Below are positions 1-9,391 of a DNA stretch of 64,000 nucleotides, piece by piece. The translations under genes and the position numbers were made by a program. Every line of letters begins with the position of its first letter. Position 1 is the first letter of the stretch. The notes under the pieces were generated by a model that worked only from the letters and a program-made list of their open reading frames with translations, was not told the DNA's origin and did no database searches. The DNA is from Photobacterium chitinilyticum (GTDB lineage: Bacteria; Pseudomonadota; Gammaproteobacteria; Enterobacterales; Vibrionaceae): NCBI RefSeq assembly GCF_004104355.1, contig NZ_RJLM01000002.1:611385-675384 (forward strand), in the 5' to 3' direction.

Positions 1-1162
1 AAATTTTGTCCGCTCCCTGATTCAGTGCGTCATGCAGCACCTGGAGCTCGTGTGGCCCCTCAATTCGGTCATTGCGGGCATAGTTACCAAGTTTAAATTG
101 AGCCGCAAATCGAGACAGTTTTGCCAGCGGCATAGTGATCCGTTTGGTTAGGGCTATCGACAGAATAATCACGACGCCTGCAGTGAGAATAAGGGCCAGC
201 ATGAAGTAGCGGTGGAGGTAATCGACAGCTTGGGTTACCGTATTTTGCGGGGTTATCGAAACCAGTGACCAAAGTGGTTGGCTATCGTTCCCCGTCGTGC
301 CGAGGCGGGTTACGGTTGCAATCAGCGGTTCATTATAACGGTCGGTATAGTGCATGATTTCACTGGTAGAAGAATGACCGTCAGTGTCATTTTGCTTATA
401 GTTTTGCTGAAAATTTTCAAATACTTGTAGTGAATGCCCCTGGTGCTTTCCTGATAGGATCACGTTACCTTTTTGATCGATAAGAATAATGTAGTCGGTA
501 TCACTAATCCGCTCACCGAGAAACGTCAGTTGGTTATTGAGTTCACTGAGTTCATATTTGACCACAAGTAATTTTTGTTTTAGTTGTGATTCTTGCTCAG
601 GGTGCTGGTGTTTGGCTGCTGTGATGAGGTAAATAAACGGAGTATTGTCCAGATCTCGTGGTTGCGAAATATAAACATCACCATATGATGTGTTGAGTCT
701 GTCAGCAACATTACTTAGTTGGGAAACCCCAGCAAGCTTGAGTTCACGAGTTAGGTTTTGAGTTGAATGTTCTTGGGAGGACTCAACGACAGCGTATGTA
801 CTATTTTTGACCTGATCTCTTTCAAGTAAGTAAAACTCCGAAAAGGCAGTATCAACGGTTGTGAGCTCGGAAAGGTAGTGGCTGAGAAATCCCTCATCCG
901 TTTTAACGGACTCAGAGGCCAGCTCAAAGACCGGCGAATTGGCCAAGGTTTTGATGCTTAGGAGCCGCTTGGCGATAATATCATCGATATTCTGTGCGGC
1001 CAGCTCGGTTCGGCTGCTTAAGCCTTGCGAAATTTGAGAAAGGGCAACAGTCGATAACTTTTCGTTACTGACCCAGCTATAGATAAACGCAGGGATAATG
1101 CCCACAAACAACATGCTCGAAAGTAAAATAGGCTTAATTCTGTTTGGGACTATCCTTATCAA
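1..1162 (-). CDS. Cache/HAMP membrane signalling protein, N-terminal part
   Basis: The reading frame has no stop before the left edge, so the C-terminal output domain lies outside the window. The protein starts with a membrane segment (LLSSMLFVGIIPAFIYSWV). A periplasmic region of roughly 280 residues follows with Cache-like features (YIILIDQKGNVILSG, then PLWSLVSITPQNTV). A second membrane segment (LALILTAGVVIILSIAL) leads into a HAMP domain (TKRITMPLAKLSRFAAQF). This layout is typical of chemoreceptors, diguanylate cyclases and sensor kinases; which one cannot be decided here. The start is probably TTG at 1162, with a G-rich stretch upstream; an ATG about 15 codons later would cut into the first membrane segment. 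Confidence 0.8.
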   Translation of the reverse strand, partial: MIRIVPNRIKPILLSSMLFVGIIPAFIYSWVSNEKLSTVALSQISQGLSSRTELAAQNIDDIIAKRLLSIKTLANSPVFELASESVKTDEGFLSHYLSELTTVDTAFSEFYLLERDQVKNSTYAVVESSQEHSTQNLTRELKLAGVSQLSNVADRLNTSYGDVYISQPRDLDNTPFIYLITAAKHQHPEQESQLKQKLLVVKYELSELNNQLTFLGERISDTDYIILIDQKGNVILSGKHQGHSLQVFENFQQNYKQNDTDGHSSTSEIMHYTDRYNEPLIATVTRLGTTGNDSQPLWSLVSITPQNTVTQAVDYLHRYFMLALILTAGVVIILSIALTKRITMPLAKLSRFAAQFKLGNYARNDRIEGPHELQVLHDALNQGADKI

Positions 1163-1283
1163 ACTACATTTACCCCGATTTTGGATTTATTAATTATTTG
1201 TAAATAAATCTTAGATAATTATCAATCACAACGTTCTCTAGAGGGAAGGAAAGTTGATCCCTCTAGCAAAGAATGCTTCATAT

Positions 1284-1375
1284 TATACCCAAGTGACTTC
1301 AAGGTGCTTGCTTCAGCGAGAATTTATTGGTTCTTGGCTAGGCGCTGATTTGAAGGCATAGTCGCTCTACGTCTG
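1284..1375. repeat. Partial copy of a dispersed intergenic repeat
   Basis: This stretch starts with TATACCCAAG and runs through TTCAGCGAGAATT and GGCTAGGCG to CGCTCTA. It resembles the left 90 bases of the element at 25004-25269. No right-end inverted repeat follows, so this copy looks truncated. The rest of the 1163-1554 gap shows only a hairpin at 1505-1525. Confidence 0.6.
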
Positions 1376-1504
1376 TTTGAAAGTAGAACGCGGGAGCCGA
1401 TGAAACGATAGGGTAGGGTTATTAGAATATCAGGTGTTGAACTAAAACTGTTTTAAACAATGGTTGCTTTTGGTAAGAGCAATACAGTTTTAATGAGAGA
1501 TTAA

Positions 1505-1525
1505 GGCTGTCGGGGTCAGACAGCC
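1505..1525 (-). terminator. Hairpin after the transposase-like gene
   Basis: GGCTGTC and GACAGCC form a perfect 7-bp stem with a 7-base loop, 30 bases past the stop of the minus-strand gene at 1555-3045. The following minus-strand sequence is only moderately T-rich, so termination is plausible but not certain. Confidence 0.45.
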
Positions 1526-1554
1526 AGAGTTGAACCAAGTCGAACTATTTGATA

Positions 1555-3045
1555 TCAGTTGAGAAGCTGTTCTAGTGTTAGCGGTGCTGACGTTAAGCCC
1601 ATTTGTTGTGCCGGTGTTAATCCTGAGCGATCTTGGTGGCATAGGTTATGCCAGGCACGGTAAATATCCAGTAGTGGCAGCAGACCTGCAGGGCGCAACT
1701 TCCTGCGAGGCTCGTCAACCAGTTGGGCGAACTGATCATGGAATCGATTTTGGTATTCAGAAATCGCACCGTGTGAAGCCAGTTCCAGCCACTTTTGTTC
1801 ATTGCCCTTCTCGCCACCGAGATGACAGATGCCTTTGCCGATGTCATTGTGCCTCGTGAATGCCCAGCGATCTCGCCACCAACCCATGAGAACAATATCG
1901 ACTCTTCCTGCCGCTTGACCATGCTCCCAGCCTTTATCTACCTCGACATAGACGGGGTCAATCGTTTTGGCTTTGATCCGCTCCATGAACACCGAGATAC
2001 AGGCAGAGCGGAGTAATGGTTCCTGAGGCATGAAGATAGACAGTGACTCGTTGTATTCCAGCATCTGTGCCAGATGCAAATAATGGGCATACACCGTATA
2101 TTGCGGGCGGATCAAGCAACCTTTGGTTGGATAGTTTATCCGAGGCATACTGGTGAGTGGATCTTCGAGATTCGGGCGAGAGAGTACCTCGCGGTATTTG
2201 GTATCAACTCGGGCGAGGATCCCCTGTGGAGCCGGAGGTGGTACTTCAACCAGTTTTGCGCCTGGAGGAGCCATAAAGCGAGTGCCGTCAACATACGGAT
2301 CATGCTGCTCGGTTGGGTTCTCAACGTTGTTTTGCTGATAATTGACATGTTGGCCAACTACGTAGCCTGAGGTTGCTTCACAGCTAGCAATCCAGCTTAC
2401 ACCGTTGCTGCTGTGGGGTTGTAGCGGGATTAAATCTGTGGCGAGTGACAAGGTTTGCGAATGCTTAAATAAACGAGCATCAAACATAGACAGTTGGCGG
2501 CGACACCGGCTGGCGATATGCGACAACTGATCGTAAAAAGACTTCGGATTCATGCCTAGGCGACGACAGATATCCCGCACTGAATAACCGGTGAACAGCA
2601 GGGCAAGTAGTTTTTGCTGGATTTGGTTTTTGCCATTGAATCCCGACCATCGGTCAACAAACGTAGCCTGGCAGCATTTGCAGCGATAGCGCTGACGATC
2701 ACCACTGTAACCGAATGCATGGTATAGATGGCGATGAGTAAGAACAGGAAGTCCGAGGTTTTCGCAATCCGGGTTACTGCAGGCAGGTAGTCCGCTGCTC
2801 TGCATTAACTTAAGTCTGGAAACTTCTTCCACCACGTCATGGTTGTTTAGAATCGGTGGAAAGGCACCACATTCACGGCAGACGAGTGTTGGCCGTTTTG
2901 GATTGGTTCGCTGCAGTACATAGTGGTTCTTGTCTTCGGAACCAAAATTGCAACAACCTACCGTTTTGCAGTGGTTAAGCTGAAGTTGACCGCTAGCAGG
3001 AGGCAACAAGGAATCATTGCTATCGGAGTGAAACTTTTTCATCAT
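1555..3045 (-). CDS. Zinc-ribbon, transposase-like protein
   Basis: This 496-residue protein has two tandem Cys4 zinc-ribbon patterns: C26, C31, C56 and C59 (CRECG), then C89, C94, C122 and C125 (YRCKCC). The second one and the following helix-turn-helix (about residues 145-180) resemble the InsA part of IS1-type transposases. The remainder has an RNase-H-like beginning (LATDLIPLQ, then WIASCEATSGYVVG). It ends with WHNLCHQDRSGLTPAQQMGL, like the C-terminus of many DDE transposases. No terminal inverted repeats or target duplications are visible around the gene. It may therefore be a domesticated transposase kept as a cellular protein rather than a live element. The function is unknown. Confidence 0.6.
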   Translation of the reverse strand: MMKKFHSDSNDSLLPPASGQLQLNHCKTVGCCNFGSEDKNHYVLQRTNPKRPTLVCRECGAFPPILNNHDVVEEVSRLKLMQSSGLPACSNPDCENLGLPVLTHRHLYHAFGYSGDRQRYRCKCCQATFVDRWSGFNGKNQIQQKLLALLFTGYSVRDICRRLGMNPKSFYDQLSHIASRCRRQLSMFDARLFKHSQTLSLATDLIPLQPHSSNGVSWIASCEATSGYVVGQHVNYQQNNVENPTEQHDPYVDGTRFMAPPGAKLVEVPPPAPQGILARVDTKYREVLSRPNLEDPLTSMPRINYPTKGCLIRPQYTVYAHYLHLAQMLEYNESLSIFMPQEPLLRSACISVFMERIKAKTIDPVYVEVDKGWEHGQAAGRVDIVLMGWWRDRWAFTRHNDIGKGICHLGGEKGNEQKWLELASHGAISEYQNRFHDQFAQLVDEPRRKLRPAGLLPLLDIYRAWHNLCHQDRSGLTPAQQMGLTSAPLTLEQLLN

Positions 3046-3123
3046 ATCAGCCTAACCTTGTCCTTGTGCCTGAGCAATACGTGTGACGTTTTATACAGCC
3101 ACACATAGAAGGGGTAGGGAAGG

Positions 3124-3159
3124 GTACTGAATAAAAGGGGTTAACCTTTTATTCAGTAC
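3124..3159. repeat. Perfect 15-bp inverted repeat
   Basis: GTACTGAATAAAAGG and its exact reverse complement are separated by six bases (GGTTAA). The repeat lies in the 3046-3427 gap between the start of the transposase-like gene and the end of deoD. Neither side has a T-run, so it is not an ordinary terminator. It could be a protein-binding site or a mobile-element scar. The rest of the gap is AT-rich and shows nothing else clear. Confidence 0.6.
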
Positions 3160-3427
3160 AAAATTAGATGCAATGATTTTGCAGAGATACTACTTAGCAC
3201 GCCTGAGGGATGCCTTGTTGGCAATACTCAGTTTAAATTGTGTAAGACGCCACATTTTACAAAATTTTTGAGCCGCGACTAAATTGTATACCTGTAACTT
3301 CATCAGCACTAATTGTCCCTAGTTTTCACTAATACCAATATAATCAAAATGTTAATAACATTAGTATTAGCGCTAGCTAGTGAGATAAGCGGCCGGTGCA
3401 TCGGGGCGCACCAGCCACCTAAAGTTG

Positions 3428-4138
3428 TTAGATGTTAATTGCTGTTTCTAGTGCAACATTCATCATTTGGTTGAAAGACTTCTGACGGTCTTCTGAACTT
3501 AGCTTCTCACCACGTTTAATGTGGTCAGAAACAGTCAGGATTGTCAGTGCCTTCGCACCAAGCTCTGCAGCAACACCATAGATACCAGCAGCTTCCATAT
3601 CAACACCCAGCATGCCTAGCTTTTCCATCTTGTCGAAAAGGTCAGCTTCAGGGCTGTAGAACAGATCGGCTGAGAATACGTTACCGACGCGAACAGGAAC
3701 ATTCTGTAGGCGAGCTTGGTTAACTGAGGTTTCCAGTAGGTGGAAATCAGCAATCGCCGCGAAATCGTGGTTGCTGAAACGGATGCGGTTAACTTTAGAG
3801 TCTGTTGATGCACCCATACCGATGATTACGTCCATCAGTTTTACATCATCATGTACGGCACCACAGCTACCTACACGGATAACATTCTTCACACCGAAAT
3901 CTTTGATCAGTTCGTGAACATAGATCGAGCAAGATGGGATGCCCATACCGTGGCCCATTACTGAAACAGGCTTGCCTTTATAAGTACCGGTATAGCCGAA
4001 CATGTTACGAACGTCACAAACTAGCTTTACATCTTCCAGGAAGTTTTCAGCGATGAATTTTGCACGCAGTGGATCACCTGGCATTAGGACAGTTTCTGCA
4101 AAATCACCAAGTTCAGCGTTAATATGTGGGGTAGCCAT
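3428..4138 (-). CDS. deoD: Purine nucleoside phosphorylase
   Basis: DeoD cleaves purine (deoxy)nucleosides with phosphate to free base and (deoxy)ribose-1-phosphate in the cytoplasm. The 236-residue protein has the full hexameric PNP layout: the [23 protein letters not shown] start with phosphate-binding PGDPLRA, RVGSCG in the middle, the VDMEAAG ribose-binding motif, and the catalytic aspartate in VSDHI. It lies 42 bases downstream of xapX on the same strand and probably shares its promoter. The start ATG at 4138 follows a purine-rich stretch and matches the family N-terminus. Vibrios often carry more than one deoD, so this could be a second copy. Confidence 0.95.
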   Translation of the reverse strand: MATPHINAELGDFAETVLMPGDPLRAKFIAENFLEDVKLVCDVRNMFGYTGTYKGKPVSVMGHGMGIPSCSIYVHELIKDFGVKNVIRVGSCGAVHDDVKLMDVIIGMGASTDSKVNRIRFSNHDFAAIADFHLLETSVNQARLQNVPVRVGNVFSADLFYSPEADLFDKMEKLGMLGVDMEAAGIYGVAAELGAKALTILTVSDHIKRGEKLSSEDRQKSFNQMMNVALETAINI

Positions 4139-4180
4139 AGCTCACTCCTAGGAATTTGTTAATAATAAATGATGGGGGAC

Positions 4181-4351
4181 TTAAGAGAAAAAACGTTCAA
4201 CTATATTTTGGTATGCAATACCACCAAGGTAAACACCAACGATACCCATAATGCCTGGTAGTACTGGTGGCGCAGGCAGTGGAAGTTTGATGGCCGAAAA
4301 GAATACGCCAACTATTAACCCTGCAAAAACCGCAAGCAGAATTTCGTTCAT
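4181..4351 (-). CDS. xapX: XapX-family small membrane protein
   Basis: This 56-residue protein (MNEILLAVFAGLIVGVFFSA, then KLPLPAPPVLPGIMGIVGVY) has two short hydrophobic helices. It contains the proline-rich PxPAPPVLPGIxG core typical of the XapX/DUF1427 family. The start at 4351 is chosen because AGAGGG lies just upstream; a longer reading frame up to 4585 has no family support. Genes of this family sit beside xanthosine or purine nucleoside phosphorylase genes, as here with deoD, which suggests a role linked to nucleoside uptake or use. The biochemical role is not established. Confidence 0.8.
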   Translation of the reverse strand: MNEILLAVFAGLIVGVFFSAIKLPLPAPPVLPGIMGIVGVYLGGIAYQNIVERFFS

Positions 4352-4368
4352 GTGTTTACCCTCTGTGT

Positions 4369-4387
4369 GTTGCATACAAGTTGCATA
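4369..4387. promoter_or_regulatory. CytR-like direct repeat
   Basis: Two copies of GTTGCATA are separated by three bases, just upstream of xapX. The CytR repressor of nucleoside genes recognises GTTGCATT-type octamers, so this is a plausible CytR operator for the xapX-deoD operon. The spacing rules of CytR in this organism are not known from the sequence. Confidence 0.5.
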
Positions 4388-4479
4388 TAAATAGTGACGG
4401 CTGTGAGGCTGCTCTAAGTTGGCGCCTTTTAGTGTTGCCGTTTGATAGAGCAAGTGTAAGGAACGTGCGTTTATATTCT

Positions 4480-4495
4480 CGCGATCTTGATCACA
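4480..4495. promoter_or_regulatory. CRP-like site
   Basis: CGCGATCTTGATCACA matches 13 of 16 positions of the palindromic CRP consensus (TGTGATCTAGATCACA). It lies 129 bases upstream of the xapX start and about 90 bases from the CytR-like repeat. Combined CRP and CytR control is the classical pattern for nucleoside catabolism operons. The rest of the 4388-4930 gap is AT-rich and also holds the promoter of the outer-membrane gene. Confidence 0.5.
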
Positions 4496-4930
4496 ATTTG
4501 TTTCCCTATTATCTAAAAATAGCACCTTGATTACCAATTCTGTTGAAAATGGGAAGGAAAGCGTTTGCCTGTTGCGTTGATACATTTAGAAAATGAATTT
4601 GTGTTTTTTGTTAATAATTGTTATTTATCAATTTGTTGTGGTGTTTTTGGTGCTTGTCGATGTGAGTGTATGGAGTATGAAACAAGAGATGTTAATGTGT
4701 GATCTTGTAATGGATTTCATGTTGCGCTAGGCGATACTTCGATGAAATTGAGTGATTATTTGCTCTTATATTATAACGGCCGGTAATTATTAAAATGTGA
4801 CTTTGAGGTGAGTACGAACACGGAATTGAGCTAACAGACTGGTATTACGGTATGTTCTCGGCTAATTCTAAGAGATAACAAAAAGTACGTTTGATTTAAT
4901 AGCGCATATTTAAGACGAGGGAATGTAACC

Positions 4931-5446
4931 ATGAAGAAAAGTTTGCTAGCTGCCATGTTGGCATTGACGGCTTTACCGGCGAGTGCTGATATTTTTGGAT
5001 TATCTGTTGGCGCGACGGCAGGAGCGGCTCAATTAGACTTTAAGGGCAATACAGAATACGGTTTTGAGTACGGTGTCAATGCCAGCTATCAGCTAAATGA
5101 CTTCTTTAGTATTAATGCTGGTGTGGTTCAGGGAAGCGCTGAGGTAGATGCAGAGCTATCGGCATCGAAGAATGATATTGACTATACTGCCTTTCCGGTC
5201 ACTTTCCGTGGCGATATCCCGTTATTGATCGGTAGCTTGTACGCTAAAGCCGGTACTAACTATTATGATGTTGATATTGAACAATCCGGTGTGAAAGCAA
5301 CTGATGACGGCTGGGCATTTACTGGCGGAGCCGGTTTTGTATTCACGCTGTTGCCATTGGTGGATTTAAGCCTCGGCTATGAGTATCGCGACATGGGTGA
5401 GGTTAAAAACAATGCTGTTGTCGTAGGCGTTGATATCAGTTTGTAA
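4931..5446 (+). CDS. Small outer-membrane beta-barrel protein
   Basis: The 171-residue product begins with a clear signal peptide (MKKSLLAAMLALTALPASA, cleavage before DIFG). About 150 residues of alternating amphipathic strands rich in Gly, Tyr and Asp follow, ending in VVVGVDISL. The length and pattern fit an eight-stranded OmpA/OmpX-like barrel of the porin-like small OMP families. It is monocistronic, with a strong terminator immediately after it. The cargo or partner is unknown. The start is supported by GAGGGAA upstream. Confidence 0.75.
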   Translation: MKKSLLAAMLALTALPASADIFGLSVGATAGAAQLDFKGNTEYGFEYGVNASYQLNDFFSINAGVVQGSAEVDAELSASKNDIDYTAFPVTFRGDIPLLIGSLYAKAGTNYYDVDIEQSGVKATDDGWAFTGGAGFVFTLLPLVDLSLGYEYRDMGEVKNNAVVVGVDISL

Positions 5447-5478
5447 GCTGGATAGGCACTTTATCTGGTTCATAAGGA

Positions 5479-5503
5479 AAAGCTGCATTACGCAGCTTTT
5501 TTC
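5479..5503 (+). terminator. Rho-independent terminator
   Basis: AGCTGC and GCAGCT form a stem around a 5-base loop, extended by A-T pairs, and are followed by a run of Ts. It ends the outer-membrane barrel gene. Confidence 0.85.
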
Positions 5504-5697
5504 TTTGCAGCATCCCAATGAGCTCGCTGCGCATTGGGAATAAATGTTGGGTAATAGGTATGTTTGACGATGATTCTTTGCCTCTCATTTGGCTTTAGTA
5601 GGATAAGTTCGCAAAAAGTCGAAACGGATCAATGTCGAAGTATGCATAATCACTTACTATGAACTCATAACTAGAGATCATCAGCAGAGGGTAGAGT

Positions 5698-6486
5698 ATG
5701 TCAAACTATGAGCATTACCAGGCAACAGTTGCAAGGGTTAATGCTGCTATCCTTCGAAAGCTCACCCGTCCGTGGCGGGTTCAGTACCTGGCTGATGATG
5801 AGGCTTCCAATATCGAATCAGATGAGCTGAAATTGTTGTTAGTCGCGCCAAGCGGTTCCATTTGTCAGCGACTTACCCTACCGAAAGTAATGGCTCAATC
5901 ATTCTGGGCTGAAAATGAGCCCGTGAGCAATCAGGTTACAGAATATGTCGTGCGCGGTGCGGCACGTTTAGCTCCGCTTCGTCAGTCATCCTATCGGAAC
6001 AACTTTCCTCATTGGCTTGAACACTGTCTTCAGCAGTTGCATTACTTGATGCTTTCAAAAGAGCAGCTGATGCAGGTTATGGCGGATACTCGTTATCCCT
6101 ATCCCAGCAAAGTGAAAATTGAAGGTGGTTATTTGCCATGCTGGGTGTGGTACGAGGAAGAAGATCATCGTGCGGTATCTGTCATAGATAAACGAACAGG
6201 CCTGTTTAGTAAGCCCCGTATTGTTGATACCTATCAACTGGTTGACAGTGAAAAGTGGTTCGGTGCCCAGGTGATTGATTCTGCCGAAGAGTCGATTGAA
6301 ACGGTTACCTATTATGTCTCAGAGCAAGTCAAAGGTCAGAAGAAGCCTGATGACAGCGAGCCAACATTGACCGATGCCCTGCATAATCCGTGTACATCAA
6401 CATTAAGTCCGTTACTAAGCGTCGCCTTGGTAACCGGTGTTTTGGTTGGCTTCTTTATTATACTGAAAATGCATCTTGGCTTCTGA
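5698..6486 (+). CDS. Tail-anchored protein of unknown function
   Basis: This 262-residue protein is not recognised. It is soluble and mixed in composition for about 230 residues, with no signal peptide. It ends in one hydrophobic helix (LLSVALVTGVLVGFFIILKM) followed by HLGF, which would place most of the protein in the cytoplasm anchored by its tail. A GAGG stretch lies about 10 bases upstream of the ATG. It stands alone between terminators and the next small gene. No catalytic motif could be identified. Confidence 0.65.
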   Translation: MSNYEHYQATVARVNAAILRKLTRPWRVQYLADDEASNIESDELKLLLVAPSGSICQRLTLPKVMAQSFWAENEPVSNQVTEYVVRGAARLAPLRQSSYRNNFPHWLEHCLQQLHYLMLSKEQLMQVMADTRYPYPSKVKIEGGYLPCWVWYEEEDHRAVSVIDKRTGLFSKPRIVDTYQLVDSEKWFGAQVIDSAEESIETVTYYVSEQVKGQKKPDDSEPTLTDALHNPCTSTLSPLLSVALVTGVLVGFFIILKMHLGF

Positions 6487-6605
6487 TCACCTCGTCAATT
6501 ATCCCTGTTTGTGTGGAGACCTATGATGTGTTTGGTGGCTTAGCCATTGGTCTAAAGTGAAAAATCGGCTACTATCGGCGCTGTGTTTCACCGTGGTACT
6601 GGGCT

Positions 6606-6812
6606 ATGCATAATTTAACACTATTATCTCAAGCTGAAAAAAATCGAATTGAACTTGATAAACAGGCAGCTTATGCCGTGTGGCAGGTAAAGAATGCCAA
6701 GAAAGGATATGAGGTATTTTCCGAACTGAGTAACAATATCGATGACGACGACGACCGAGATTTTTTCAATCGCGCTGTGAGTAAATATAAGACTCAGATG
6801 GGCGTAGCATAG
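6606..6812 (+). CDS. DUF3283-like small protein
   Basis: This 68-residue, charged, mostly helical protein has the pattern LLSQAEKNRIELDKQAAYAV followed by an acidic cluster (IDDDDDRDFF). It ends in KYKTQMGVA. This resembles the DUF3283 family of vibrios, which has no known function. The ribosome-binding site is weak. A strong terminator follows 20 bases after the stop, which supports a real short transcript. Confidence 0.6.
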   Translation: MHNLTLLSQAEKNRIELDKQAAYAVWQVKNAKKGYEVFSELSNNIDDDDDRDFFNRAVSKYKTQMGVA

Positions 6813-6829
6813 TTCACTGGCTTGATAGA

Positions 6830-6853
6830 AAAGCTGCCGCTGGCAGCTTTTTT
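6830..6853 (+). terminator. Rho-independent terminator
   Basis: AAGCTGCC and GGCAGCTT form a stem with a 3-base loop followed by seven Ts. It ends the small gene at 6606-6812. The sequence from here to 7153 carries no gene; it should contain the promoter of the response-regulator operon, but no clear operator was seen. Confidence 0.9.
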
Positions 6854-7153
6854 TGATCCGGCAGTGCTCGCCGTTATGCTTTCCACCTACTTTATTTGGG
6901 GGCAATATTGAACAAAGCCTCTGTGTTATTCGCGAAGTTCATGATTCTGAGGCATAATACACGCCTTTTTCGGTACGGTCTGGTATCTTAGGAAGAGACA
7001 TAACCGGACAAGCAATTGCTGACCTTTGGCTTCAGCAACCTTGAACTTCCGGATTGACTATTTGGAAACACATTGGTGCCCGTTAGCGCAGGCAGAGTGC
7101 TCAGCAAGCACTTGTCGGCAAGTTGAGGCGACCTGGTACAAAAGGAAGGTGAG

Positions 7154-7879
7154 ATGAGTGCGAGCAAGAAGGTCCTTGTTGTTGATGACGATCAGGAGAT
7201 TCGCGAGCTATTGGATGAATACCTGTCAAAAGCAGGGTTTACGGTAATAACGGCTGCCGAAGGCGAAGAAATGAAGCGTCGGTTAGCGTTGGGTTATCCC
7301 GATCTCATTTTACTGGATGTCATGATGCCCGGTGATGATGGTTTCACCTTATGTCAGTTCATTCGTAAAACTTCTGATGTACCAATTATTATGCTGACGG
7401 CCGTCTCTGACGAAATGGACCAAATAATTGGTCTTGAGCTTGGAGCGGATGACTATATTGCCAAGCCTTTTAGCCCACGACAGCTGATGGCACGGATCAA
7501 AGCACTGATGCGCAGAGTGAAACCTGCCGAAACACAGCAAGCACCTGCAACGCCAAAAGCGATTCGGTTTGCCAACTGGCGGTTAGAGACATCTTCTCAG
7601 CGCCTGTTTGATTTGGATAAAGGCAAGGATTATGAGTTGTCCGGTAGTGATTTTGCGTTACTGATGCTATTTCTCTCCCGTCCGAATGAAGTTCTCGATC
7701 GCGATACCATCTCATTTGCGACTCGAGGCCGTGAATCTCATCCATCAGAGCGCGGTATTGATGTTCAGCTTAGCCGTTTACGCCAGCGCCTGGGTGACAA
7801 AGGCACACAGCAAAGATTGATTAAGACCAGTCGCGGTAATGGTTATTCATTTAATGCTGAAGTCACCTACGAAGAATAG
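7154..7879 (+). CDS. OmpR-family response regulator
   Basis: The 241-residue protein has a receiver domain (residues 5-118) with acidic pocket D11-D13, phospho-acceptor D55 (LILLDVMMPG), T82 and K104 (AKPF). A winged-helix DNA-binding domain covers about residues 140-236. AAGGAAGGTGAG lies upstream of the ATG. It is followed 35 bases later by its histidine kinase and then by a sugar-binding protein. That order resembles the gltR-gtrS-glucose-binding-protein order of pseudomonads, so a role in sugar sensing is inferred. The signal is not proven. Confidence 0.9.
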   Translation: MSASKKVLVVDDDQEIRELLDEYLSKAGFTVITAAEGEEMKRRLALGYPDLILLDVMMPGDDGFTLCQFIRKTSDVPIIMLTAVSDEMDQIIGLELGADDYIAKPFSPRQLMARIKALMRRVKPAETQQAPATPKAIRFANWRLETSSQRLFDLDKGKDYELSGSDFALLMLFLSRPNEVLDRDTISFATRGRESHPSERGIDVQLSRLRQRLGDKGTQQRLIKTSRGNGYSFNAEVTYEE

Positions 7880-7914
7880 TATTGCGCTGATGTGACAGAA
7901 GAAGGCATCGATAC

Positions 7915-9357
7915 ATGAATTGGAAAAAATGGTGGCCAAAGTCTCTTCTGGCACGCACTTTATGGTTTACCTTGCTGGCGGTGTTTCTGGCCCAGTTAAT
8001 TGCAACGATTATTTGGTATGGGCAGTCAAAACAGCGGGACTTGGAAGGACTTGAGTCGGCATCGGCCAGCATGGCGAACATGTTTGCATCGACGGTAACC
8101 TTCTTTCAGTCACTCCCTCTCGAATATCGACATATCGTATTGGATCAGCTGCGAAACATGGGAGGAACCCGTTTCTTTGTTTCGTTTAACGAAGAAGAAA
8201 TTCTTATTGATCCTATTCCTTCCTCCCAGATGAAAAATACGGCGGTTAGAGTTTTCGAAGAAACCCTGAGCGAAAAACTGCCTCGGTTAGATGTTATTCG
8301 GGTTGAGTTTTCCCGGCCGGAAACCCTGCACGTTCTGAAGAATGATATCTTATTGACCGATCTGCCACGTTCTTGGGCACATTACACCCTGAGTCTGGAG
8401 CCGTTCAATCCACCTATCCTTGTCGTGCAGTTAGAGCTGGCAACCAATGAGTGGCTGTATATTGCCGCTTTGCTACCTTCACCCTATGTGACGTTGGAAG
8501 ATGAGATCATTACCAAACAGCAGGTTATTTTTCTTATCTTTATCACGACGCTGCTGCTGGTCTTCACTTATTTTATGATCCGCCGCCAAACCAAACCTCT
8601 CAAGCGGCTTGCCAATGCCGCCAATGCATTAAGCCTGGATATTTATCAGCCGCCGTTGGTAGAAGAGGGGGCGAGTGAGCTGGTCACGGCAACACAGGCC
8701 TTTAATCGTATGCAGCTTCGTCTGCGACGGTATATTGATGACAGGGAACATCTGTTCTCTGCTATTTCTCATGATTTAAAAACCCCAATTACTCGATTGC
8801 GACTTCGGGCTGAGCTTATTGATGATGAAGCGAAGATTGAGAAGTTCAACAATGATCTCGATGAGTTGGAAATGATGGTGAAAGGTGCGCTACAGACCGT
8901 AAAAGATACCGATCTCCACGAGAATCTAACCACAGTCGATCTGTCGGAAATGCTGCGTAGTATTGCTGAGAGGCACAACAATAAACAAACAAAAGTCCAC
9001 CTTCCCAATACCCAGATAGCACCGATGACAGGTAAACCGCTGGCGCTGAAGCGTTGTCTTAGCAACCTCATTGATAATGGTGTGAAGTATGGCCATGAAG
9101 TTAGCGTAATTGTTTCGGATGAGTCCGATGCGTTGGTGCTGATCATCAAAGATAAGGGTGAAGGTATCCCGGCAGAAATGCTGGAGACTGTCTTTGAGCC
9201 GTACTTTCGTATTGCCAAAGATGATGAGGGGCATGGTTTGGGAATGGGGATCGCCCGAAATATTATTCACGCCCACGGTGGTGATATGACTATCCATAAC
9301 GCTGAAGAAGGTGGGTTGGAAGTTAAAGTCTATATTCCGCGTTTGCTGGAAGAATAG
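7915..9357 (+). CDS. Membrane sensor histidine kinase
   Basis: The 480-residue kinase has a first membrane helix at about 15-35 and a periplasmic domain of about 165 residues. A second helix ([19 protein letters not shown]) spans about 204-222, followed by a HAMP linker and the dimerisation/phosphorylation helix with H286 ([16 protein letters not shown]). The ATPase domain has the N-box ([12 protein letters not shown]), G1 (DKGEGIP) and G2 (GHGLGMGIA). It is of the EnvZ/RstB class. It is co-transcribed with the upstream response regulator and followed 34 bases later by a sugar-binding protein that may present its ligand to the periplasmic domain; that link is an inference. Confidence 0.92.
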   Translation: MNWKKWWPKSLLARTLWFTLLAVFLAQLIATIIWYGQSKQRDLEGLESASASMANMFASTVTFFQSLPLEYRHIVLDQLRNMGGTRFFVSFNEEEILIDPIPSSQMKNTAVRVFEETLSEKLPRLDVIRVEFSRPETLHVLKNDILLTDLPRSWAHYTLSLEPFNPPILVVQLELATNEWLYIAALLPSPYVTLEDEIITKQQVIFLIFITTLLLVFTYFMIRRQTKPLKRLANAANALSLDIYQPPLVEEGASELVTATQAFNRMQLRLRRYIDDREHLFSAISHDLKTPITRLRLRAELIDDEAKIEKFNNDLDELEMMVKGALQTVKDTDLHENLTTVDLSEMLRSIAERHNNKQTKVHLPNTQIAPMTGKPLALKRCLSNLIDNGVKYGHEVSVIVSDESDALVLIIKDKGEGIPAEMLETVFEPYFRIAKDDEGHGLGMGIARNIIHAHGGDMTIHNAEEGGLEVKVYIPRLLEE

Positions 9358-9391
9358 CGTCACTAGCCGTATTTGCCGTAAGAGCGAGATA

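Noticed and set aside
4556-4574. PurR-like site near AAAGCGTTTGCC
   Set aside because: The two half-sites are one base too far apart for a PurR match.
4352-4585. N-terminal extension of the xapX frame
   Set aside because: The extension covers the CytR-like repeat and the CRP-like site, has no family similarity, and a good ribosome-binding site precedes the shorter start.
8769-9218. Long minus-strand frame inside the histidine kinase gene
   Set aside because: It is a shadow of the kinase reading frame, Ser-rich and without motifs.
9311-9391. Longer start for the sugar-binding protein
   Set aside because: The extra 27 residues overlap the kinase gene and precede a clear signal peptide that starts at 9392.
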